NCBI RefSeq assembly: GCF_004345645.1
Contig: NZ_SLWS01000013.1
Coordinates: forward strand, 248,001-312,000
From: Actinocrispum wychmicini
GTDB lineage: Bacteria; Actinomycetota; Actinomycetes; Mycobacteriales; Pseudonocardiaceae
Direction of reading: 5' to 3'
DNA: 64,000 bases
This document shows, in pieces, positions 9,560 through 17,833 of this stretch. The notes beneath the pieces are model-generated. The model searched no databases. It was not told the DNA's origin and saw only the letters and a list, made by a program, of their open reading frames with translations. Position numbers and translations under genes: made by a program. The stretch's first letter is position 1; every line of letters starts with the position of its first letter.

Positions 9560-10044
9560 CCCACTAGGGAAAGCGGCCGCCTCGGGAACGCGCTGACAAC
9601 TGGCGTTCAGCTCCGCTTGCGTAACGACCTTCGTGATCGTCGCAAGCCAAGGGTCTGGATCACGGGCAATGGCTGTGGTCTGTCGCCTGCCGTACGTGGC
9701 ACGGGTGGCGACAAAGTGGACTATGACGGCGGTTGATGGGCGACCTCCAGGTCAGTTGGGCAAGTACGGGTCTCGAGGCCCGACGGTTCGCGTCGGCTTC
9801 GATGACCGCTGAGGGATCCGCGTCCTCGGCGCGGCGGTGCGTCACCTGGGCCAGCGCGGCCCTGGTGCCTCGTCGGTCGGCTCGGTGGCCAGAATCGGCC
9901 TGGGTATGGCATCGGCGGTGAAGCCATCCCGCTCGAACACCTCGTCAATGACGGCGACCAGGGCCAACCGATTGCTCGGCAGCCTCGGCCAGGGCGGCAC
10001 TGGCTGTGTTACTGGGCAAGGCTCGCGGGGAGTTTGACGGGCTT
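9560..10044. other. Non-coding stretch after glyS with a possible relic peptide
   Basis: I see no gene with a convincing start, ribosome site and codon pattern here. On the minus strand around 9848-9970 a short protein-like run ends in a stop and contains VIDEVFERDGFTADAIPRPI; it lacks a proper beginning and may be the tail of a decayed gene. The rest holds no motif I can name, and the 42-bp tandem array follows directly. Confidence 0.4.
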
Positions 10045-10690
10045 GTGGTCCTGGATCGGTGTTCGCGTGGGTATCTGGCGGGTTGTAGTAGTGGGGTGGG
10101 TGTTCGCGCGGGGTGTCCGGCTGGATGTGGTCTTGGGCAAGCCTTCGCGCGGGGTGTCCGGCGAAGCCGTGGTGCTGGGTAGGCCTTGTGTGAGGTGCTC
10201 AGCGGGGCCCGTGGTGCTGGGTAAGCCTTGAGTGAGGTGCCCAGCGGGGCCCGTGGTGCTGGACAAGCCTTGAGTGAGGTGCCCAGCGGGGTGGTGGTCT
10301 TGGGCAGGGCCTTGTGCGGGTTGTGATCTTGGGTAGGCCTCTGTGCCGGGTGTCCGGCGGGGCTGTGGTGCTGGGCGGGGCTTTGCGCCGGGTATCTGGC
10401 GGGGCTGTAGCGCTGGGCCTGCCTAAGTGCGGGCTGTCTGGTGGGTTGTGGTGCTGGGCCGGGCATTGCGCGGGTTATCTGTTGAGGTTGTGGTGCTGGA
10501 CCGGGCTTCGTGCCGGATGTCTGGTGGGGCTACGGTGCTGGGCCCGCCTTGTGTGGGATGTTCGGCGGCCCGTGACCCCGGCAATCCCCCGCGCAAGGCG
10601 TTGAGATGGGCCGTAGTGCTGGGGTGTTCGCGCAGGACGTTCAGAAAGCCGTGATCCCGGACGATCCATCACGCAAAGCGGCGGGGTCCT
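10045..10690. repeat. 42-bp tandem repeat array (16 degenerate units)
   Basis: Units of the type GTGGTGCTGGG...GGGGTGTCCGGCGGGGC begin at 10045, 10085, 10127, 10169, 10211, 10253, 10294, 10323, 10365, 10407, 10448, 10490, 10532, 10572, 10613 and 10651. Ten of the fifteen intervals are 41 or 42 nt, eight of them exactly 42; the others are 40, 42-like or shorter, with one unit cut to 29. The plus strand is G-rich throughout. The period is a multiple of three and long stretches stay open, but encoded sequences are low-complexity (for example repeated VVLG...VSGGA), so a real protein is doubtful. It lies between glyS and an AbiEi-like gene. Confidence 0.85.
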
Positions 10691-10834
10691 GATCTACGGA
10701 GGGCTTTGTGGCTCAGGCAAGGCGTGCGGTGGACGCGTCCACCGCTGGCCATCGACGATCGCGAGGCCGCACACCGAACCCTGGGCGATCCGTAGACGGC
10801 TTCCACCTTGGTGCGCGTCCTGGACAACCAGACC

Positions 10835-11770
10835 CTAGGTTCCGCATACGGCCAACTCCGGGCTGGCTTGGCGGTGTGCGGCTCGCAGGTCGTCGATCAC
10901 TGTGTCCGGGCTCGCTCGGATCTGGGTGGCCGCGGTGTGCACTACTCGCAGACCCTGGGCGGCCAGCAGTGAACCCCGTTTCAGCGCGGTCGGGTAGCTG
11001 GCCGGCAAGGGGTCGAAGTCGAAACTGTGCACGTCCCACGCCAGGCCGATGTCCTCCCACGTGCCGGTGACCGTCCCGAGTGGATTGCCCGCCGGGTCGG
11101 CCACGGGCACGTCCCACTGAGGCGGCGGCAGGCCGGCTCGCTGAACGAGCAACTGCGCGGATCTTGTGACGTCGGCATGGATACGCACGCCGATCTCGTG
11201 CAACGCCCGTTTGGGCAATGGTGCCCGTCCGCCGCCCACTACCAGTTCGTTGTGCAGCTCGTCGAGCCGAACACCGTGCTGGAACACGACTTCCTTGAAC
11301 AATGTGAACACCTCCTGGTATGCGGTCATCCGCCGCGCCGTGTCCATCGCGGCACGGGCGAGCGGGGCGACGAGCAGCCCCTGTCTCATCATGGGTCTGG
11401 GCGGTGTCGGGGTTCGCTCCACCCGGATCGTCGTGATACCGCGGACGCGGTGGTTCCGTGGTACCAGCAGATGAATCCTTTCGTTCACTGTGGACATTCG
11501 GACTCCGTGCAGCGCGAGGGCGTCCGGCCCGGTCACTATCGAGCCGCCGATGTAGAGGAGCGCACCCTGCACTTTCTGCCGTCGGGTGGGAGCGGTGTTC
11601 GTGAGCTGGACCACCCCCGGGTACAGCCGCTGCCAAGGGCCGCTGGGCGCACAGTTTCCCTTGATGGTGGCGGCTGGCAGGCCGAGGTGGACCAGCGCGG
11701 CCGCTGGGGCGACCTCGTGGGGGAACACAGTGGACAGTGCGGTCAGGTCGATGAGTCGTCGGTTCGTCAT
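10835..11770 (-). CDS. AbiEi-antitoxin-like / DUF559-type actinobacterial protein
   Basis: Protein of 311 aa starting at ATG 11770. The N-terminal half has the pattern of the AbiEi-like winged-helix family (GLPAATIKG...GPWQRLYPGVVQL, then GALLYIGGSIVTGPDALALHG), and the C-terminal half resembles the nuclease-like DUF559 region (VADPAGNPLGTV, LAWDVHSFDFDP), with acidic residues spaced as in that fold but no proof of catalysis. Such genes are abundant orphans in actinobacteria and usually lack the AbiEii toxin; none is seen here. It stands alone between the repeat array and the ABC exporter operon. Function uncertain. Confidence 0.65.
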   Translation of the reverse strand: MTNRRLIDLTALSTVFPHEVAPAAALVHLGLPAATIKGNCAPSGPWQRLYPGVVQLTNTAPTRRQKVQGALLYIGGSIVTGPDALALHGVRMSTVNERIHLLVPRNHRVRGITTIRVERTPTPPRPMMRQGLLVAPLARAAMDTARRMTAYQEVFTLFKEVVFQHGVRLDELHNELVVGGGRAPLPKRALHEIGVRIHADVTRSAQLLVQRAGLPPPQWDVPVADPAGNPLGTVTGTWEDIGLAWDVHSFDFDPLPASYPTALKRGSLLAAQGLRVVHTAATQIRASPDTVIDDLRAAHRQASPELAVCGT

Positions 11771-11981
11771 GGGTTCAGCGTTCCGGTGTGGTGGGTGGGG
11801 CGCCAGGGGGTTGGGGTCATCTGTGGATAACTCGGGACATGGGGATAACTTGGCCGTTGTGCGGGGTCGTTGGCCGGGGTTTGTCGGTGCCGTGGTGTAT
11901 GGGGCCCACGACAGATGTCATGGGTCAGGTCGTGACGCTCGACCTGCGCGGGATCCCCGTGGATGCCGCAGAGTACGAAGC

Positions 11982-12881
11982 GTGAAGGAACTCGGAGCCG
12001 CGGTCTATGTCGCGGGACTACGCAAGCACTATGGCGATGTGAAGGCCGTTGACGGGATCGACCTGATGATCGCGCCCGGCGAGGTCGTCGCCCTGCTGGG
12101 GCCGAACGGCGCCGGCAAGTCCACCACGGTCGACATGCTGATCGGCCTGAGCAAACCGGACGTGGGCGAGATCCGGGTGTTCGGCAACGAGCCGAGTCGC
12201 GCGGTCGCCGAGGGGTCGATCGGCGCGATGCTGCAGAACGGCACGCTGCTGGACGATGCGACGGTTGGGGAGACCGTCGCCATGATCGCCTCTTTGCACC
12301 GCGCGCCGATGACAGTGAGCGAGGCGATGCGGCGGGCCGGCGTGGAGGAGTTCGCCGACCGCCGCTGCAACAAGCTCTCCGGCGGGCAGAAGCAACGCGT
12401 CCGGTTCGCGGTCGCGCTGGTGTCCAATCCGGACCTGCTCGTCCTGGACGAGCCGACCGCGGCCATGGACGTCGGCACCCGGCGCGAGTTCTGGGCCTCG
12501 ATGCGGGAGTTCACCGACGCCGGCCGTACCGTCCTGTTCGCCACCCATTACCTCGACGAGGCCGAGGAGTTCGCCGACCGCGTCGTCCTGATGCGCCAAG
12601 GGCAGATCGTCGCGGACGACAGCGTGGCGAAGGTCCGCGCGATGGCCTCCGGCCGCACGATCAGCGCGGTGCTGCCGGACGTCCCGGTCGAGCAGCTCAC
12701 GCAGTTGCCCGGGGTGATCGACGTCGCCCGCCGCGCCGAGCGGGTCGAGTTGGTGTGCGCCGACTCCGACCGCACGTTGCGGGCGCTGCTGAACGCCCAC
12801 CCGCACGTCCATGACATCGAAATCAGCGCGGCCGGCCTGGAAGAGGCCTTCCTCGCGCTGACCGCGAAGGAGAACTCCTGA
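11982..12881 (+). CDS. ABC exporter ATP-binding subunit (DrrA/ABC-2 type)
   Basis: ATPase of 299 aa energising the membrane partner encoded next. Walker A GPNGAGKST (about residue 37-45), signature LSGGQKQR, Walker B LLVLDEPTAAMD and switch His in ATHYLDEAEEF are all intact; a C-terminal extension of about 80 aa follows, as in DrrA-like exporters. GTG 11982 is chosen because it gives the usual short leader before the YVAGLRKHYGDVKAVDG strand; the frame stays open upstream but without family likeness. The stop overlaps the next ATG (TGATG). It probably forms one operon with the permease and the two-component genes to 15335. Confidence 0.88.
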   Translation: MKELGAAVYVAGLRKHYGDVKAVDGIDLMIAPGEVVALLGPNGAGKSTTVDMLIGLSKPDVGEIRVFGNEPSRAVAEGSIGAMLQNGTLLDDATVGETVAMIASLHRAPMTVSEAMRRAGVEEFADRRCNKLSGGQKQRVRFAVALVSNPDLLVLDEPTAAMDVGTRREFWASMREFTDAGRTVLFATHYLDEAEEFADRVVLMRQGQIVADDSVAKVRAMASGRTISAVLPDVPVEQLTQLPGVIDVARRAERVELVCADSDRTLRALLNAHPHVHDIEISAAGLEEAFLALTAKENS

Positions 12882-13606
12882 TGAGCCTCGGATACCTGGT
12901 CCTGGAGATCAAGCGGGCGGTCCGCGCCGGCCGGTTCCTGATCTTCACCGTGGCCCTGCCGATCTTGATGTTCATCTTCCTCGCCGGGGTCTACGGCAAC
13001 AACAACACCGACCAGCGAACCGCGCTGATGATCAACATGACGACCTGGGGGGCGTTCGCCGCCGCCCTGTTCGCCGGGGCGCGGGTCGCCATCGAACGGG
13101 ACGCCGGCTGGCAACGGCAGTTGCGGCTGACGCCACTCACCGGCGGCGGCTACCTGGGCGGCAAGGGCGTCGTCGGGATGATCGTCGCGGTGCCCGCGGT
13201 CGTCCTTGTGCCACTCATCGGAGCCATCGGCGAAGGCGTCCATCTCAACGCCGGTCAATGGGCGCAGGTGACTGTCGGCGTATGGCTGGCTGTGATCCCG
13301 ATGGTGCTGCTGGGGCTGCTGCTTGGCCAGTACGGCACGGCGGACAGCATGCAAGCCATCACCGGTGTGCTCATGCTGGTCCTGGCCATGTTCGGTGGCT
13401 TGTGGGTGCCTCTTGACGCGCTGCCGAGCGTCTTCGGCACTATCGCCCGGATCCTGCCGACGTACTGGATGAACCAGATCGGCAGCACCGCCATCGGGTC
13501 GAGCAGGGAACACCTGTCGACCGCGGTGCTCGTACTGCTCGGATGGACCGTGGTGTTCGGTGTGCTGGTCGTCCGGCGCTACCGGCAGGACAGCGCGCGT
13601 AGGTGA
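12881..13606 (+). CDS. ABC-2 type permease subunit
   Basis: Membrane protein of 241 aa with about six spans (residues about 18-36, 50-68, 98-118, 130-150, 158-175, 215-233) and the ABC-2 features of a short cytosolic loop ERDAGWQRQLRLTPL. It overlaps the ATPase stop by 1 nt and the kinase start by 4 nt (GTGA). Pairing with a DesK/DesR-like system recalls exporters that act on membrane-active antibiotics or lipids; the substrate cannot be read. Confidence 0.85.
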   Translation: MSLGYLVLEIKRAVRAGRFLIFTVALPILMFIFLAGVYGNNNTDQRTALMINMTTWGAFAAALFAGARVAIERDAGWQRQLRLTPLTGGGYLGGKGVVGMIVAVPAVVLVPLIGAIGEGVHLNAGQWAQVTVGVWLAVIPMVLLGLLLGQYGTADSMQAITGVLMLVLAMFGGLWVPLDALPSVFGTIARILPTYWMNQIGSTAIGSSREHLSTAVLVLLGWTVVFGVLVVRRYRQDSARR

Positions 13607-14733
13607 CGGGGCCGTACGTTATGGACGTGACTGAGTCGTTCCGGAGCTGGCCTGAGCCGCAGTTCTCGTACCGGCGTCCGCTGGCTGTCGTGCTGATTCC
13701 CGGCGCTTTCCTGTTCTTCCTGGCCGAGGCCGTCGTGGACGCGTTCCGCCTGCACTCGGGATGGGTCAGTGCCGGTGTCGTGATCTGTGTGGTCGTCTAC
13801 GCGGCGACCTACCTGTTCGCGATCTGGCAGGGCCTGCGCGTGTCCCGCGTGTCCCGGGTGCTGCTGGTCCTGGTGCTGACGGTCTGCCCGGTCGCCATCG
13901 CGTCGATGATGAACGCGTCGGATCTCACGTACCTGACGTATGCGATCGTCACGGCGCTCCTGCTGCTGCCGCCGGTCGCCGGCACTGTCTACGGTGTGGC
14001 CGCCACTCTCGCCGAGTTGATGGCCACGAACATCGCGCACGGCGCGCCGGACTGGCGGGGCGGTCTGGTCCTGATCGTGATGACCGTCGCCATGCTCTCG
14101 GTCCGCGGCTTCGCCCGGCAGACCGACGAGCTGGCGCTGGCCCGTGAGGAGATCAAGATGCTGGCGGTGGCCGAGGAACGCGCCAGGGTCGCCCGTGACC
14201 TGCACGATGTGCTCGGCCACAGCCTCACCACGATCACCGTCAAGGCCGGTCTGACGCGCCGGATCCTGGAGAGCTCGGGAGACGTCGAGCGCGCGCTGGA
14301 GCAGGTCCACGATGTCGAGCGGTTGTCCCGTCTGGCGCTGACCGAGATCAGGGCGACCGTGTCGGGATACCGGAAGGTGTCGTTGCCCGCGGAGATCGCC
14401 GGTGCCAAGGCCGCGCTGACGGCGGCCGGGATCTCCGCCGAGCTGCCGCAGGCCGTCGACGACGTTCCCGGCGAGCTGCAGGAACCGTTCGGTTACGTGC
14501 TGCGGGAAGGCGTGACGAACGTGATCAGGCACAGCGGCGCCAGCCGATGTTGGATCCGGCTCGGCCAGTCGTGGATCGAGATCACCGACAACGGCACCAG
14601 TAAGTCTACTGTGGACAGCGGGAACGGGTTGTCTGGGCTGCGGGAGCGGTTGGCCAAGGTCGGTGGCCGGCTGACGGCCGCACGCGGCGGGGAAGGCGGG
14701 TTCGTGTTGCGGGCCGAGGTGTCGGCGTCATGA
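13603..14733 (+). CDS. Sensor histidine kinase, DesK-like (HisKA_3)
   Basis: Protein of 376 aa. The N-terminal 180 residues hold about five or six membrane spans without a large extracellular domain, typical of membrane-state or intramembrane sensing kinases. The dimerisation/phospho-acceptor segment is RARVARDLHDVLGHSL (His in DLHD), followed by an ATP-binding domain with REGVTNVIRHS (N box) and NGLSGLRERL (G box). Start GTG 13603 overlaps the permease stop; ATG 13621 is an alternative. It should phosphorylate the response regulator encoded next, with which it overlaps by 4 nt. Confidence 0.88.
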   Translation: MTGPYVMDVTESFRSWPEPQFSYRRPLAVVLIPGAFLFFLAEAVVDAFRLHSGWVSAGVVICVVVYAATYLFAIWQGLRVSRVSRVLLVLVLTVCPVAIASMMNASDLTYLTYAIVTALLLLPPVAGTVYGVAATLAELMATNIAHGAPDWRGGLVLIVMTVAMLSVRGFARQTDELALAREEIKMLAVAEERARVARDLHDVLGHSLTTITVKAGLTRRILESSGDVERALEQVHDVERLSRLALTEIRATVSGYRKVSLPAEIAGAKAALTAAGISAELPQAVDDVPGELQEPFGYVLREGVTNVIRHSGASRCWIRLGQSWIEITDNGTSKSTVDSGNGLSGLRERLAKVGGRLTAARGGEGGFVLRAEVSAS

Positions 14734-15335
14734 TCAGGATCCTGCTGGCCGACGACCAGACCCTGGTACGTGGCGCGCTCGCGGCCATGCTCGGCCTCGA
14801 AGCCGACATGGAGGTGGTGGCCGAGGTCGGCACCGGTGAGGACGTGGTCCCGGCCGCGCAACGCACCAGGCCGGATGTGGCGCTGCTGGACGTCCAGATG
14901 CCTGGCAAGGACGGCCTGACCGCCGCGGCCGAACTCAGGACGGCCCTGCCTGGCTGCAAGGTCGTCATGTGCACGACCTTCGGCCGCCCCGGATACCTCA
15001 GCCGCGCGCTCGCCGCTGGCGCCGCTGGCTTCGTCGTCAAGGACGCGCCTCCGGAGCAGCTCGTCGAGGCGGTCCGCCGCGTGCACGCGGGGCTTCGCGT
15101 CGTGGATCCGTCGTTGGCGGCGGAGTCACTGGCCACCGGCCAGAGTCCGTTGACCATCCGGGAACGCGAGGTCCTGGCCGAGTCCAGCGACGGCGGCACC
15201 ATCGCCGACATCGCCCGGTCCCTGCACCTTTCCGAGGGGACGGTTCGCAACCACCTGTCGTCGGCGATCGGTAAGACGGGTGCCCGAACCCGGGCTGAGG
15301 CTGCCCGCCTGGCGGAGGAGCGTGGCTGGCTGTGA
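14730..15335 (+). CDS. Response regulator, NarL/DesR family
   Basis: Protein of 201 aa. The receiver domain shows acidic residues ADDQ near the N-terminus, phospho-Asp in VALLDVQMPGKDG, and the conserved Lys in FVVKDAPPEQ. The LuxR-type DNA-binding domain follows with ESSDGGTIADIARSLHLSEG and TVRNHLSSAIGKTGA. Partner of the kinase just upstream; it probably controls the ABC exporter genes of the same operon, though I found no clear repeated binding site before 11982. Confidence 0.9.
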   Translation: MIRILLADDQTLVRGALAAMLGLEADMEVVAEVGTGEDVVPAAQRTRPDVALLDVQMPGKDGLTAAAELRTALPGCKVVMCTTFGRPGYLSRALAAGAAGFVVKDAPPEQLVEAVRRVHAGLRVVDPSLAAESLATGQSPLTIREREVLAESSDGGTIADIARSLHLSEGTVRNHLSSAIGKTGARTRAEAARLAEERGWL

Positions 15336-15391
15336 CGAAACGTATTTCCAACTGGCTCGATTGACCGGTTACGTATTCGTCCAATCGATAG

Positions 15392-15403
15392 TGGAAGCTT
15401 CCA
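15392..15403. promoter_or_regulatory. Perfect 12-bp palindrome upstream of the STAND gene
   Basis: TGGAAGCTTCCA is self-complementary and lies 119 nt before the ATG at 15522, in the 186-nt gap after the response regulator. A second perfect palindrome, CGTTGCAACG, follows at 15412-15421. They could be operator sites, but no binding protein is known. Confidence 0.35.
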
Positions 15404-15521
15404 GAATGCGACGTTGCAACGCCATCAAGCTGGTGAATTAAATCTCGTCTGAATGGGCTCCCGGGCGCCCGGCCGCATATGAGAATGGTCGGGTGAAGTC
15501 GGTTCGGGGAGGTTCACCTTC

Positions 15522-17624
15522 ATGACGAAAGGCGAGAGACCGCCTTCCAATGCTTTCTCGGGTGTCGTGCAGGGGTCGGTGGTGCAGGCGGGGTCCGTCG
15601 GACACGTGACGATCCATCAGGCGACCCCTCGCCACACCGTTCCATCCCAGCTGCCCGCGCCGTCACCGTCGTTCACCAGCAGGGACGATGAACTGGCCCA
15701 GCTGCGGCAGTGGCTGGACACCGAGCCGGACGGACCGTTGCTCGTGGTCGTCAGTGGTGCCGGCGGGGTTGGGAAGACAACGCTCGCGCTTCGCTGGCTG
15801 CATGACGCGCGGGACAGGTTTCCGGATGGTCAGCTGTATGTCGATCTCGGCGCGTTCGCGCCGACCGGGCCGGTCGAGCCCGAGCAGGTGCTGGAGTGGT
15901 TCCTGCTCGCGCTGGGCGTGCCCGCCACGACCATGCCGCAGGGACTGGCACAGCGGGAGGCGACGTACCGCTCGCTGACGGCGGATCGCGCGGTCGCCGT
16001 GCTGCTCGACAACGCGTACTCCGCCGCGCAGGTCAGGCCGCTGCTGCCGGCCACGAGCCGCAGTGTTGTCGCGGTCACCAGCCGGTGGCGGCTGGCCGGG
16101 CTGCGGCTCAACGGCGCCCGGTTCATCGAGCTCGATCCCATGTCCGTGGACGACTCGATGCGAATGCTCGACACCATTGTCGGCGCCGAACGGTTCACCG
16201 ACGAACCCGGTCAGGCGGAGGAGCTCGCGAGGCTGTGCGGTGGCATGCCGATCGCGTTGTCCGTGGTCGGGGCACGGTTGTCGGCGTATCCGCACCGCTC
16301 GGTGTCCAGGGAACTGCAGAGCCTGCGCGGCGCCGACCGGCTCGCCACGCTCACGGTCGACGAGTCGTCCGTGGCAGCGATCTTCGACGTGTCCTACGCC
16401 GAGTTGCCGATCCTCGAGCAGCGGACGTACCGGATCTGCGCGTTGCACCCCGGTTCGGTGTTCGGGCTGGACGTGGCCGCCGCCGCGGTCGGGGACACGT
16501 CCGACGACATCGAGGACTCGTTGGCCGACCTGGTGGACCGGAACCTGATCAAGGAGATCGCCGACCGCCGGTTCCGCTATCACGACCTGTTGCTGGTGCA
16601 CGCCCGCCAGCAGGTGCGCGGGGACGAACGGGAACCCGCCGTGCAGCGGATGATCGAGTGGTATCTGAACCAGTCGGTCGCCGCCGATCTTGTACTCCGC
16701 CCGACTCGGCGGCGGGTGGGACCACGGTTCCGCGCGCGGCCCGACGCGGGCTTCACCTCGCAGGCGGACGCGTTGGACTGGCTGACCAGCGAACGCCGCA
16801 ACATCATGCTCGCCGTCCAGTCCGCGCACGAGTACGGCTGGGACGAGCTGACCTGGGAGTTCTGCGAGGCGTTGTGGGGGTTCTACCTGTACGTCAGGAA
16901 CTATGACGACTCGCTGAAGGTACACGCGCTCGGCATTCCCGCGGCGATCCGTTGTGGGGACGCCAATGCCGAGGCACAGTTGCGCGCTCAACTCGCCTCG
17001 GCGTTGACGAACCTACGTCGTTACGACGAGGCGATCCACGAGTGTCACCTCGCGTTGCGCCTTGCCGACGAGTTGCACGACGAGGCGATCAAGGCGGTCG
17101 TGCTTGGCGAGTTGGCCGGAGCTGTCGGAGGCACAGGTGACCTGACAGGCGCCCTCGAACACCTGACGGAGGTCAGACAGATCCGACTACGGATCGGCAC
17201 CGAACGAGCCGCTGCCCAGACCCAACGCAGGATCGGTGAGGTGCTTGTCCGCCTGCACCGCTATGACGAGGCCATTGTCGCCTTGCGGGAAGCGGCCGAC
17301 GCCATGGCGTCGCTCGACCGCGTCCAACGTGGGCACGCGTTGAACAGTCTCGGCGCCCTGTATCTGCGTCTCGACAAGCTCGACGAGGCCGTGTCGCCGT
17401 TGACCGAAGCCCTGGAGATCGCCCGTGAACTGGGTTCCGCCCACTACGTCGCCGGGGTTGAGGTCGCGCTGGGGGACGTCGCCTGGGCCCGTGGCGACGT
17501 CGCTGAAGCGCGGTCGAACTGGTCGACGGCCATGAGTACGTACTCGGCCAGTGGCGACCCGAAGGCGGCGGACGTCGCCAAACGACTAGAACGCAAGTCA
17601 CCTCCGTCCACGAGCGAGACGTAG
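15522..17624 (+). CDS. STAND/NB-ARC ATPase with TPR repeats and N-terminal amyloid-like motif
   Basis: Protein of 700 aa. Residues 14-32 read GVVQGSVVQAGSVGHVTIH, matching the RHIM/BASS3-like amyloid signalling motif known from actinobacterial NLR-type proteins. Then an NB-ARC NTPase: P-loop GAGGVGKTT (residues 79-87), Walker B AVAVLLDNA, sensor region VAVTSRW, and GGMPIALSV, a winged-helix region with YHDLLLVHARQQ, and a C-terminal set of about five TPR units from about residue 480. No effector domain is fused, as expected when an amyloid motif recruits a separate effector. ATG 15522 follows GGGGAGG at 15506-15512. Known relatives act in signalling or anti-phage cell death; the trigger is unknown. 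Confidence 0.85.
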   Translation: MTKGERPPSNAFSGVVQGSVVQAGSVGHVTIHQATPRHTVPSQLPAPSPSFTSRDDELAQLRQWLDTEPDGPLLVVVSGAGGVGKTTLALRWLHDARDRFPDGQLYVDLGAFAPTGPVEPEQVLEWFLLALGVPATTMPQGLAQREATYRSLTADRAVAVLLDNAYSAAQVRPLLPATSRSVVAVTSRWRLAGLRLNGARFIELDPMSVDDSMRMLDTIVGAERFTDEPGQAEELARLCGGMPIALSVVGARLSAYPHRSVSRELQSLRGADRLATLTVDESSVAAIFDVSYAELPILEQRTYRICALHPGSVFGLDVAAAAVGDTSDDIEDSLADLVDRNLIKEIADRRFRYHDLLLVHARQQVRGDEREPAVQRMIEWYLNQSVAADLVLRPTRRRVGPRFRARPDAGFTSQADALDWLTSERRNIMLAVQSAHEYGWDELTWEFCEALWGFYLYVRNYDDSLKVHALGIPAAIRCGDANAEAQLRAQLASALTNLRRYDEAIHECHLALRLADELHDEAIKAVVLGELAGAVGGTGDLTGALEHLTEVRQIRLRIGTERAAAQTQRRIGEVLVRLHRYDEAIVALREAADAMASLDRVQRGHALNSLGALYLRLDKLDEAVSPLTEALEIARELGSAHYVAGVEVALGDVAWARGDVAEARSNWSTAMSTYSASGDPKAADVAKRLERKSPPSTSET

Positions 17625-17833
17625 GCCGCGACGGCGACGCGGACGATGTCGTTGGTGGGGACGAACATCCGCTGGTCCGGCCGGGCGGCCAGCAGCACGC
17701 CCTGGCCCGCCACACCGACCGCGACGACGACACACCCGGTCAGCTCGGCCAAGGTGGCGATGGCTAGGTCGGCCGCCGCCACCACGGTCGGTTCGTCCGC
17801 GTGGATGATCACGTCGGCCAGTTGAGGCGACAT
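17444..17833 (-). CDS. Hypothetical 129-aa protein, third gene of the sugar-dehydrogenase operon
   Basis: Protein starting at ATG 17833, overlapping the end of the upstream GT-like gene by 25 nt. The N-terminal 80 residues look like a compact alpha/beta domain (VIIHADEPTVVAAADLAIAT, then GVLLAARPDQRMFVP). The last 60 residues run antisense to the 3' end of the STAND gene (180 nt overlap), and become low-complexity (ATSPRAQATSPSATSTPAT), which suggests tail extension by read-through. No family recognised. Co-transcription with the two genes upstream is likely. Confidence 0.5.
   Translation of the reverse strand: MSPQLADVIIHADEPTVVAAADLAIATLAELTGCVVVAVGVAGQGVLLAARPDQRMFVPTNDIVRVAVAAYVSLVDGGDLRSSRLATSAAFGSPLAEYVLMAVDQFDRASATSPRAQATSPSATSTPAT

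Noticed and set aside
9945-10466. Open minus-strand frame of 173 codons across the 42-bp array
   Set aside because: Low-complexity Pro/Thr/Ala sequence produced by the repeat; no ribosome site and no domain.
10038-10690. CRISPR array
   Set aside because: Units are contiguous 42-nt tandem repeats with no unique spacers and no cas genes.
10835-11770. A complete type IV toxin-antitoxin (AbiE) system
   Set aside because: Only an AbiEi-like protein is present; no AbiEii nucleotidyltransferase gene flanks it.
11822-11830. TGTGGATAA, an exact DnaA-box sequence, with a GGGGATAACT copy nearby
   Set aside because: A single good box without clustering, AT-rich region or dnaA/dnaN nearby is not an origin; it can occur by chance.
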